From Actinomycetota bacterium (GTDB lineage: Bacteria; Actinomycetota; Actinomycetes; S36-B12; FW305-bin1): a DNA stretch of 64,000 nt. Positions 53,066-60,185 of the stretch are shown one piece after another (the first letter of the stretch is position 1; every line of letters begins with the position of its first letter). Under the pieces are notes generated by a model, which saw only the letters and a list, made by a program, of their open reading frames with translations, did no database searches and was not told the origin of the DNA. The translations under genes and the position numbers were made by a program. Location of the stretch: contig SCTR01000008.1 of NCBI GenBank assembly GCA_004297305.1, positions 62,001 to 126,000 on the forward strand, written 5' to 3'.

Positions 53066-53327
53066 GATAGTCAAGCAGCGTTGGCTTCCGGCTTCGCCAC
53101 GATCGTCAAGCCTGGTCGGAACACCGCTGGCCGTTAATAGTCAAGCACGGTTGGCGCACCGCGGTCGTGATCGTGGGCAAGGTCGGGCGGCCACCCTGTG
53201 TCGATCCGTCAAGCACGGTTTGGGGAACGTCGGCCCTCGAATCGTCGAGCGCGGTTGGTCCCCGCCGTTCGATCGTCAAGCGCGGTTGGGGCGCGGCCGT
53301 TGGCGGTGGATTCGTCAAGTGTTGTGC
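53066..53327. repeat. Eight-copy degenerate direct-repeat array, 19-bp unit at about 35-bp pitch
   Basis: Units start at 53066, 53101, 53136, 53169, 53203, 53240, 53271 and 53309. The consensus is GATCGTCAAGCrCGGTTGG; six of the eight carry GTCAA, i.e. TTGAC on the minus strand. Intervals measured at the core are 35, 35, 33, 35, 36, 31 and 39 bases, and the intervening 12-21 bases are not conserved. It occupies the 520-base gap between the exporter and the secreted protein. From 53328 to 53541 I see nothing else. Not a canonical CRISPR. Confidence 0.7.
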
Positions 53328-53541
53328 AGCGCTGGGTACTCGTGACGCCCAGTGGTCCCGTGGCTCGACGCCGATGACGTGGCGTTGCCGTGGTGCGGAT
53401 CTGCTCCGATCGGGCTAGGCCGTTCGTACCGGAATCGACCACGGGCGGGCGTATCGATCACGGAGCGCTTCTCCTCGCTGGTGACGTCCTGTTACGAAGG
53501 TCGTCCGGTGATCAGGCACCGGACTCTCCCGGGGGGAACCC

Positions 53542-55167
53542 ATGCGCAGCAGGTCAGCACAGTTCGGCCGGATGTCGGTCGTTGCGGCGGTCGTGATCGC
53601 GGTGATCACCGCGATGCTCGGTAGCACGGCACCGGCCTGGGCGGCCGGCAGTGGGTCCATCAGCGGGACGGTTCTCGATTCGACCGGAGATCCGCTGGAG
53701 GGAATCGCCGTTGTCGCCGTTCGGGTGGACGACGACGAGGCCGAGGCGGCCGCGGTGAGCGAACTCGCCTCGTCCGTCGGTACCGAGGGCGCGGCGGTCA
53801 GTGCGCTCGACGATGACGAACCGATCGCCGAGAGCGATAGCGCCGGCGCGTTCACCATCGGCGGGTTGTCGGCTGGCAGTTACCTGGTGGCGTACGTCGA
53901 CCCGGCAGGAAATCTGGCGACCGCCTGGTACGTCACGGGATCGCCGTACGGAACGGTGGCTCCTCGGTGGGCTTCGGTTGTCACCTCGACCGGCAACGCT
54001 CTCACGCTGCAGCCGGTCCGGTTGAGTCCCGGGGCTGCCGTCGCGGGGCATATCAGCGGTGACGCCGCCTCTGGCGGCCGGGCACTCGCCGGTGCCCATG
54101 CCTATGCCTTCACCAACGCCGGGGATCTCATCTCGGCAGTCGAAACCGACGACGACGGCAACTACCTGCTGTCAGGTTTGCCCGCACGCAACGTGCTGGT
54201 CTGCGCCGACGGACCCCAGGCGTATTGGGCACCGGTCTGCGTGGGAGGCAGTCCGACACCGTTCGGCGCGGCCGAGACCGGCGTCACTGCTGGTTCGGTC
54301 ACCTCCGGCGTCGACTTCGTCCTCCACTACGGCGTCCGCGTGGCGTTCTATTCGACGTCGGTGTCGGCGTCGGGCGTGGCGTACTTCGTCGTCGGCGTTT
54401 CACTGGACTCTCGGGTCAAAGCCGAGGGGCAGGTGATCCTGCGGGACGGTACCGAGGTCTTTGCCGTGCTCGACCTTCGCAACGGCCAAGTGCAGCAGGA
54501 CATTCGGCTGCCGCACGGCGGCAGCCGGAGTATCACCGCGAGCTACTCGCCGGCTCCTGGAATCGAGATCGGACGGGCCGACGTCCAGCTGACTGTGCCG
54601 CATGTCACGACGATGCAGACGAGATCAAGCTGGGTCGCACTCGCCGGCGGAAACAACCGCGTCCGGTACGACGTCCGGGTGGAATCGCCCGGGGGAATCC
54701 CGACGGGGAACGTGACCCTCTCGGTCGGCACCGGCCAGATCGCCACGGTCCCCTTGGTGAACGGCGTCGCGAGTGTTGTTGCCGGTCGCTACCTGTCTCA
54801 CGTCTCCGTGGCGTACGCCGGATCTCCGACGATGCAGCCGAGCTCATCGTTGCTGCCCGGGCCGGACCTGGCGCGCACGACCACCACCTTGACTAAGAAG
54901 GGAAAGGCGAAGCCAGGTCGAACCGTGACCTTGGTTGCCGCGGTGGGATCTGCTGAATCGGTGCCTTTGGGCGTCGTGCGATTCCTGGTGGGGAACAAGG
55001 TCGTGGCGGTATCCAACGTGAAGCACGGGGTCGCGAAGGCGAAGCTCGTGCTGCCCTCGGGACGGGCGATTCCCAAGGGTGGCAGGCTGGAGGTCAGGGC
55101 GTCCTACAGCAGCGGCCCGGCTCGATACCAGGGCAGCAATGCGCGGCTGGTCATCCAGATCCGCTGA
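53542..55167 (+). CDS. Secreted multi-domain Ig-like/CarboxypepD_reg-like protein
   Basis: A 541-aa exported protein. Residues 1-34 form a Sec signal peptide ending APAWA-A. Two carboxypeptidase-regulatory-like beta-sandwiches follow (SGSISGTVLDSTGDPLEGIA, and a second near GHISGDAASGGRALAGAHAY). The rest is Ig-like: one repeat around GGIPTGNVTLSVGTG and another around GRTVTLVAAVGSAESVPLGV, as in Big_3/Big_5 domains. No LPxTG or membrane anchor is seen. A cell-surface or matrix role is likely; a ligand cannot be named. Confidence 0.78.
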   Translation: MRSRSAQFGRMSVVAAVVIAVITAMLGSTAPAWAAGSGSISGTVLDSTGDPLEGIAVVAVRVDDDEAEAAAVSELASSVGTEGAAVSALDDDEPIAESDSAGAFTIGGLSAGSYLVAYVDPAGNLATAWYVTGSPYGTVAPRWASVVTSTGNALTLQPVRLSPGAAVAGHISGDAASGGRALAGAHAYAFTNAGDLISAVETDDDGNYLLSGLPARNVLVCADGPQAYWAPVCVGGSPTPFGAAETGVTAGSVTSGVDFVLHYGVRVAFYSTSVSASGVAYFVVGVSLDSRVKAEGQVILRDGTEVFAVLDLRNGQVQQDIRLPHGGSRSITASYSPAPGIEIGRADVQLTVPHVTTMQTRSSWVALAGGNNRVRYDVRVESPGGIPTGNVTLSVGTGQIATVPLVNGVASVVAGRYLSHVSVAYAGSPTMQPSSSLLPGPDLARTTTTLTKKGKAKPGRTVTLVAAVGSAESVPLGVVRFLVGNKVVAVSNVKHGVAKAKLVLPSGRAIPKGGRLEVRASYSSGPARYQGSNARLVIQIR

Positions 55168-55171
55168 CCGC

Positions 55172-55384
55172 TTACGTTGCCTGGGTCCAGGCGCGACGCC
55201 GGCAGCAGTGTGCGTCCGGAATACCGCAGACGGTCTCCACGAACTCGCCTGCGACGGATCCGGTTCCCTCGACTTCGAGGCCCAGGGTCACGGTGGCGAC
55301 TCGCAGCTGGGGGACCTCGCCGACGAGTTGCCGGAGTTGGTCGACGACGAGCGGTGAGACCTGCTGGATGGGTGAGGGAGCGCC
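55172..55384 (-). pseudogene. Coding-like remnant without a start
   Basis: Between TAA (55172-55174) and an in-frame TGA (55385-55387) lies a frame reading VSPLVVDQLRQLVGEVPQLR then VATVTLGLEVEGTGSVAGEF. It has protein-like composition but no ATG, GTG or TTG. Immediately upstream, in the same frame beyond the TGA, is another short coding-like stretch (SERDLHGDELAEVTALVAG). These look like pieces of decayed genes next to the defence block. The family is unknown. No other gene is seen in 55168-55496. Confidence 0.25.
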
Positions 55385-55496
55385 TCAGCCTGCGACGAGC
55401 GCGGTGACCTCGGCGAGCTCGTCGCCGTGAAGGTCGCGCTCGGAAACGTCCGGTGAAGTCGCTGGACATGCATTGGTACGCCAGGGAAACACGGGA

Positions 55497-56483
55497 TCAC
55501 AGCCTTTCGCGGTTCGTCAGGACGGTCGTGGTGACGTCGTCGAGGCTGATCCGATCGCCGCGGATGAGGGCCTGAGCCGCCTCGAAGCCGGTGCGGATTG
55601 CCTCACGCACATCGGCGGTCCGGGCGAAGGCCGGGCTGTCGGCGTACCCGCCAGCGGGACGTGGGCTCCAGGAGAAGCCGGCCTCGTCGCTGTGGGCGTT
55701 GATGTCCTCGACCAGATCTGCGAGGCCGCTCGCGCCGAGCGCGTCGAGTGCGTCGGTGACGCTGCTGGTGTTGAGGAGTCGGTCGATGTCGTAGAAGTGT
55801 CGACCGTGCTTGAGCAGTGTCGCGGTATCGCCACGGATGGCGGCGTCGTGAACGGCGGCGATCTTCTCCAGCAGTGTTCGTTCGGGCGCGAGCACGTTGA
55901 TCTTGAAGCTGGCGAACTCCTCCCAGGTGTCCTCGGTCTCGCCGAGGTCGGTGATCGCGTAGTCGGCGACCATTGAACGGTAGGAGTGTGGTCCGGCGGG
56001 GTAGGTGCCGCCGCGGCTGCCGAGTTCAAGCAGCACGCCTTCCTTGAGTCCGTTGTCGTACTCGGTCACGGGGTAGTTGTAGGTCGTGTGGCGCTTCACG
56101 CCAGTTGTTGAGGCGCCGTGGGTCACGTCATCGTTGGTGAGGCCCAGGTGTGCGATCACGTCGGTGTCGACCTGCTTGAGCACGTCGTGACGGGCCCTGG
56201 GTGACGGCCCATCGGGAAAGACTGCGAGCAGGTCGACGTCTTCGGAAAAGCGGTCCACGATCCCGAAGACGCGGCTGAGGCTGGTGCCGCCCTTGAACAA
56301 GAACGTCACGGGCGCGGTCGAGCCGTCGGGCATGGCAACCACCCGATCGACGGCGGCGGCGCGGAGCACCTCGGTGACCCAAAAGTCCTTCTCGACGTAC
56401 GGTGCGGGCAACTCTCGGGCCGCAGCGGTCCGGGCGGCCAGGGCATCGAGGTCGTCGAGGTTGCGACGCAGCTGCTCACTCAC
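55497..56483 (-). CDS. AbiEii nucleotidyltransferase toxin
   Basis: A 328-aa type IV toxin of the AbiE family, a GTP-preferring nucleotidyltransferase that blocks growth when phage infects. The nucleotidyltransferase motif is complete: FLFKGGTSLSRVFG (residues 61-74) and SEDVDLLA (80-87) with metal-binding Asp82 and Asp84. A later LAPERTLLEKIAAVHDAAIRG helix matches the family's conserved KxxHDxxR-type region. GTG at 56483 overlaps the AbiEi stop by four bases (GTGA), the standard AbiE gene order. Confidence 0.93.
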   Translation of the reverse strand: MSEQLRRNLDDLDALAARTAAARELPAPYVEKDFWVTEVLRAAAVDRVVAMPDGSTAPVTFLFKGGTSLSRVFGIVDRFSEDVDLLAVFPDGPSPRARHDVLKQVDTDVIAHLGLTNDDVTHGASTTGVKRHTTYNYPVTEYDNGLKEGVLLELGSRGGTYPAGPHSYRSMVADYAITDLGETEDTWEEFASFKINVLAPERTLLEKIAAVHDAAIRGDTATLLKHGRHFYDIDRLLNTSSVTDALDALGASGLADLVEDINAHSDEAGFSWSPRPAGGYADSPAFARTADVREAIRTGFEAAQALIRGDRISLDDVTTTVLTNRERL

Positions 56484-57076
56484 ACTGCGACCGCCAACGT
56501 CTCGTCGAGCCGAGCGAAGTTGTCGCGAACGGCCCGGTTGTACTCGCCGTGTACAGCCTCACGCAGTCGCTCGGCTCTGATCTCGCCGGCACGCAACGAG
56601 GCTCGGACCTTCGCGACAAGCGCGTCCCAGCCCGCCTCGACGTAGACCTCGGGAGAGCGCAGGAGTTCCAGCAGCGCGATCTCCTTCTCGTTTAGGTCTG
56701 CGCGAGCGAGGTTCTTGCGGTCGTGCTGGACGACACCGTCGATCGGGTCGACCGTCCGCAGGGTCGCCACATGCCACACCGGGGGGAGCTGGGTGGTCAC
56801 CCCCCAGGCGCGAGCGGCGGAGTAGCCGGCCGGACCGATGCCACGGGTGCCGAGCACCGCGCGAGCAACATCCTCGGGGCGGGGGGCGACCACGCCGTAT
56901 CGGGTCCGACGCCCCCGGTAGTACAGCCCCCGTCGGACCGGCAGGAGCAGGCCGTCCGTCACCGCACGCGAAGCCGCCTTCCGGGCAGCGGTCGAGGAGC
57001 CGGGAAGCCTGTCCACACGGACGAAGGACTTCTCCGGCGTCTCTCGGATCACCGCAGCGGGCGACAGCATCGTCAT
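56480..57076 (-). CDS. AbiEi antitoxin/repressor
   Basis: A 198-aa partner of AbiEii. It has an N-terminal winged helix (SSTAARKAASRAVTDGLLLPV with RRGLYYRG wing) and a C-terminal AbiEi domain (AVLGTRGIGPAGYSAARAWG, and EKEIALLELLRSPEVYVEAG). AbiEi proteins repress their own operon and suppress the toxin. Start ATG at 57076 is chosen because a palindrome lies over it and a -10-like TATGCT sits just upstream (leaderless). Confidence 0.88.
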   Translation of the reverse strand: MTMLSPAAVIRETPEKSFVRVDRLPGSSTAARKAASRAVTDGLLLPVRRGLYYRGRRTRYGVVAPRPEDVARAVLGTRGIGPAGYSAARAWGVTTQLPPVWHVATLRTVDPIDGVVQHDRKNLARADLNEKEIALLELLRSPEVYVEAGWDALVAKVRASLRAGEIRAERLREAVHGEYNRAVRDNFARLDETLAVAV

Positions 57077-57105
57077 GTCACGGAAGCATACCGGGAACGT
57101 GACAT
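57075..57105. promoter_or_regulatory. Inverted repeat over the AbiEi start, candidate autoregulatory operator
   Basis: ATGTCACG (57075-57082) and CGTGACAT (57098-57105) are perfect complements, 15 bases apart. The spacer contains TATGCT (minus strand, 57085-57090), a -10-like element. AbiEi proteins are known to bind inverted repeats in their promoter. Assigning this one is inference, but position and symmetry are strong. Confidence 0.65.
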
Positions 57106-57141
57106 CCCGGCCAGTCGCCTGCACGGCCCACTGGCCCAGCC

Positions 57142-57375
57142 TTACGAGCCCTTCACGGGCTCGGGCTGCGCGTACCACGGCACCCCATCCGGCTCCATCG
57201 AGCCGATGTGGTGACCGGCGTCCCAGAGACCGTGGTCTGACTCGTACCTCTCGATAGAGCCGACCTCTGCGCCCGTAGGGGGGTAGGGGTTCGAGGTCGA
57301 CGGCTCGCCTCGATGCGCTGCCTCACGCCCGAGGCAGAACGCGCAGTCATGTTCAGAGTCGTCGGGCTCATCCAT
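57142..57375 (-). CDS. Small Rmf/CrpP-like protein
   Basis: A 77-aa protein from ATG at 57375. Its first half, CLGREAAHRGEPSTSNPYPP, resembles the GxxAxxxGxxxxxNPY core of ribosome modulation factor and CrpP proteins; a second half holds LWDAGHHIGS. Rmf dimerises ribosomes into hibernation; CrpP-like proteins modify or sense nucleotides/antibiotics. The match is short and the role uncertain. It lies just upstream of AbiEi on the same strand. Confidence 0.5.
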   Translation of the reverse strand: MDEPDDSEHDCAFCLGREAAHRGEPSTSNPYPPTGAEVGSIERYESDHGLWDAGHHIGSMEPDGVPWYAQPEPVKGS

Positions 57376-57461
57376 GACTCCATCGTCCCGAGCGGGCGCC
57401 ACCGCGCCCAACCATTTCCGCTCTTGGCGATCTTCTGCGGAATCAGGCCGTCTGGCCTCTG

Positions 57462-57548
57462 TCAGATGTCGTCGTAGAGCGGTAGGTCCACGGCCTGGCG
57501 TACGACGGCGTATCCGTACGAGAACTCGCTGAACTCAGCGGCCGGCAT
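57462..57548 (-). pseudogene. Truncated gene start, 28 codons
   Basis: ATG at 57548 follows a near-perfect ACCGGAGGTGACC ribosome site, yet the frame ends after 28 codons at TGA (57462-57464). The peptide includes EFSEFSYGYAVVRQAVDLPL, which looks like the beginning of a longer folded domain. It starts 42 bases downstream of the DUF4143 gene's stop on the same strand. Probably a gene truncated by deletion. Family unknown. Confidence 0.4.
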
Positions 57549-57589
57549 CGAGGTCACCTCCGGTGATGGTTTCGCAGGAAGCGGCGTGC

Positions 57590-58843
57590 TCATGGCCCAA
57601 GGCAGCCGATCGGAATGACGTGGACGCCGTCATTGCGGCGGTAGGCGTAGGAGCCGCTGCTGATGATGACTCCGAGGAAGGCGGGCTCGCCGTGCCTGCT
57701 CGTGTCCACCTTTGTTGCGAAGCGCAATAGAGATCCGGCTGCCTCGTCGACGGCGTCGTGGTCGAGCTTGATCTCGAAGGCTCCCCACTTGTCGTCGCGA
57801 ACGTTGACGATGGCGTCGACCTCGTGCCCGTTGGAGTCACGCCACGAGTCGACCGTGCCACCGAGCGGCTGGGCGTAGACCCGCAGGTCTCTCACGACGA
57901 GCGCTTCGAATTGCAGGCCCAGCGCGTTCAGGTCGCGCATTAGTTCGGTGCTGCCGATGTCAAGAGCGGCGAGGCCCAACGATGGATCGACGAGGTAGCG
58001 GACTGGTGCTTGGCGAAGCCGCGCCCGGGACCGCATGTGCGGACGCCATGGCTCTGAGTCGTCGATGATGTGGAGCCGTTCGAGGGCGTTCAAGTAGTTG
58101 GCGAGCGTGTCGCGGGCGATTGGACCGTCGTCGCCGCCTACGTCCTTGGCAATCTCGGTGGATTTCGTCGATTGACCCACGGCACGGCCGAGCGAGGCGA
58201 GGAGTCTGCGAATGTTGCCGGGGTTTCGGCGCGTTCCGAGCCCCTGTACGTCGATCTCGGCGACCTGACGGAGGTAGTCGCGGAGCCAGTTGCGGGCTTC
58301 GTCCTCCTCGGAGTTGAGCAGTTCGGGCCAGCCGCCGATCACTATGCGCTCAACCGCGTCGATGAACGAGAGGTGCTGGCCGTTGCCCTGCTGTGATTCA
58401 CCTTCGAGTAAGGCGGCGAGTGAAACGTCGCCGTTGGAGTGCTTCGACTCGAACAGACTCATGGGACGCATGCGGATCACGCCGAAGCGGCCTGCCCCGG
58501 AATGTCTGGTGGCATCGTCGTTCGGAGTGGCAGAGCCGGTAAGGATGTACAGGCCCTTGCCTTGGCGGTCGTCGACCTGGCGGCGCACGCGGTTCCAGAG
58601 CGTGGGCTCGACCTGCCATTCATCGAAGAGGATCGGCGTTGGGCTCTCGAACAGCTGCTCGGGCGCATTCCGGATCAGGGCCCGGATGGCGGGATCCTCG
58701 TCGAGCCTGAAGGTGGTCGTGGCGAACTGGGAGGCGGTCCACGTCTTGCCGCACGCCTTTGGCCCCTCGATCACCACGGCTCCGATAGCGCGCAGCCGCC
58801 GCTCCAGTTCGCCATCGGCGACACGGGGGAGGTAAGCGGTCAT
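57590..58843 (-). CDS. DUF4143-family AAA ATPase
   Basis: A 417-aa P-loop protein. Walker A is VIEGPKACGKTWTA (residues 24-37), Walker B is TPILFDEWQ, and SGSATP-type sensor is ILTGSATPND. The C-terminal DUF4143/PD-(D/E)xK-like domain contains GHEVDAIVNVRDDKWGAFEI followed by KLDHD, the Asp/Glu-x-Lys arrangement of restriction-like folds. These proteins occur in defence and mobile contexts; activity is not known. ATG at 58843. Confidence 0.85.
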   Translation of the reverse strand: MTAYLPRVADGELERRLRAIGAVVIEGPKACGKTWTASQFATTTFRLDEDPAIRALIRNAPEQLFESPTPILFDEWQVEPTLWNRVRRQVDDRQGKGLYILTGSATPNDDATRHSGAGRFGVIRMRPMSLFESKHSNGDVSLAALLEGESQQGNGQHLSFIDAVERIVIGGWPELLNSEEDEARNWLRDYLRQVAEIDVQGLGTRRNPGNIRRLLASLGRAVGQSTKSTEIAKDVGGDDGPIARDTLANYLNALERLHIIDDSEPWRPHMRSRARLRQAPVRYLVDPSLGLAALDIGSTELMRDLNALGLQFEALVVRDLRVYAQPLGGTVDSWRDSNGHEVDAIVNVRDDKWGAFEIKLDHDAVDEAAGSLLRFATKVDTSRHGEPAFLGVIISSGSYAYRRNDGVHVIPIGCLGP

Positions 58844-58949
58844 AGTCCTATCCTACAGATTGCATGACACTCACCTTCTATTTTGCATACAGGACGCTCG
58901 ACGTTTTGCCTACTACCGGTCCGCGCTTCTGCATAAGCGCAGGTCAGGC

Positions 58950-59987
58950 CTACTGCTCGCGCGGTAGCCGGACGACGGCGTCTGCCTTGCCGGTCGCCGT
59001 GCGTCGCTCCGACCACCGCTCGCTCAGCGCGGCCGGCACCCCGGAGCTCTCCCGCACCGGCCGCGTGCGGTCTCCGGCGGGCGAGCCTGTCGATGCCCCG
59101 GGTCGCTCGACGCACTCCCCGGAGCGCCTCGACCAGCTGCCGCTCCAACGCGGTGTTGTGTCGACCAGTTGAACTCGCCGCGTGCTCGAACAGCGCCGTG
59201 CCGTAGACCGACAGCCACTCGCCCTGCCGGGTCTGCACCTTGTTGGCGACCGCGACGTGGGTGTGCAGGTCGGGGTCTCAGGCCCTGGAGTCACGGTGGG
59301 TGAACGACGTGGCAGCCAGCCCACGGGTCTCGACCTGCCGGGCACCGTCGCGCCCTCCCCGGTGAACAGCGCCTGCCGCTCGATGACAGCGAGCGCGTCG
59401 CGTACCGCGGCATCGTGCGCCGCCTCAATCACCCGCGCCACGTAGGGAGGTGCGACCGCCCACAGAGCCGGGACCGACATCACCGGCGAGAAGGTCAGGT
59501 CGACCCCGGCTACCGCCGTCTGCCGTGGGCGGGCGTAACGAGCCAGCGCGTCCGACAGCTCGCGCACTTCTTCGGCTCGCCCATGATCGGCGACGAACCG
59601 CTGGGCGACCTCCGAGCGCACTCGGGCGCGCACGTCGTGCGGCGGCCGTGACTCGCCCGTGTCGCGGACTCGCTTGGCGACTTCGGCGTTGAACCCGTCG
59701 ATACCGGTGTTGTCGTAGATCTTGCACGCCGCCCGGAGCGGCTCGTCCGTAAGCGGGTGCGACCCGGTACCGAACAGGTGCTTCATCTGCTTGGCCGTCA
59801 CGACTTCACCGGCCTCCAGAGAGTCGATCCCGACGAGCCCGGAGCCGACCCAACCCCCGGGCGGCTCGGCCTTCGCCGAGCAGTAGTCGGCCAGGGGAGC
59901 GGCACCCTCCTCCGTCGAGTCGAGTGCAGCGACCTACCGGGTCAGGTACGCATATCCCGGCCGGGCCGAGAGCTTGTGGATCGTCAT
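58950..59987 (-). pseudogene. MobF-type conjugative relaxase pseudogene
   Basis: Starts as MobF/TrwC relaxases do: MTIHKLSARPGYAYLTR from ATG at 59987. An in-frame TAG (59934-59936) interrupts it at once (expected Gln). The frame then reads ADYY, WVGSGL and VDLTFSPVMSVPALWAV. At about 59350 a one-base loss shifts frame; the shifted frame reads VETRGLAATSFTHRDSRA, hits TGA, then DPDLHTHVAVANKVQTRQGE (the HxHxxxAN metal triad). A further shift follows near 59110. At least four lesions, and only the 5' relaxase part remains, so it is dead. Confidence 0.85.
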
Positions 59988-60092
59988 CGTCGCATCCCAA
60001 ACGGCCGCGCGCAGGACGCGAGTGGCCAGGGGACGGGGCGGTGGATAAAGAGGTGCGTCTGGCTGGGAGGACGTGGCGTGGGAGGCCGTTGG

Positions 60093-60185
60093 ATGTCGGA
60101 GGCGGCGAGGAGAATCGCGGTATTCGAAGGACGTGGTAGCGCGATAACAGACCCGGCGGCGTGGAATTTTGGAGCACAAACATGA
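60093..60185 (+). CDS. 30-codon leader ORF coupled to the STAND NTPase gene
   Basis: ATG at 60093 has GGGAGG seven bases upstream. The frame ends at TGA 60183-60185, which overlaps the NTPase ATG in an ATGA junction. The peptide is short and mixed (MSEAARRIAVFEGRGS at its start). This layout implies translational coupling. It may be a regulatory leader, a small partner of the NTPase, or the tail of a decayed gene. No family recognised. Confidence 0.4.
   Translation: MSEAARRIAVFEGRGSAITDPAAWNFGAQT

Noticed and set aside
53106-53318. Small protein across the repeat array
   Set aside because: The predicted peptide simply reflects the repeated DNA units; no ribosome site.
53066-53327. CRISPR array
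   Set aside because: Repeats are degenerate, only about 19 bp, with 12-21-base intervals, and no cas gene is present.
51060-53345. 761-codon frame on the plus strand opposite the hemerythrin and MFS genes
   Set aside because: Antisense shadow; composition is Arg/His/Gln-rich without domains.
58840-59238. Intact 132-aa protein in the relaxase region
   Set aside because: Its first part is the continuation of the relaxase in a shifted frame (QTRQGEWLSVYG); the rest is Arg-rich noise.
59757-60092. Longer same-frame extension of the 30-codon ORF ahead of the STAND gene
   Set aside because: It is antisense to the relaxase pseudogene and Arg/Gly-rich; only the last 30 codons have their own ribosome site.
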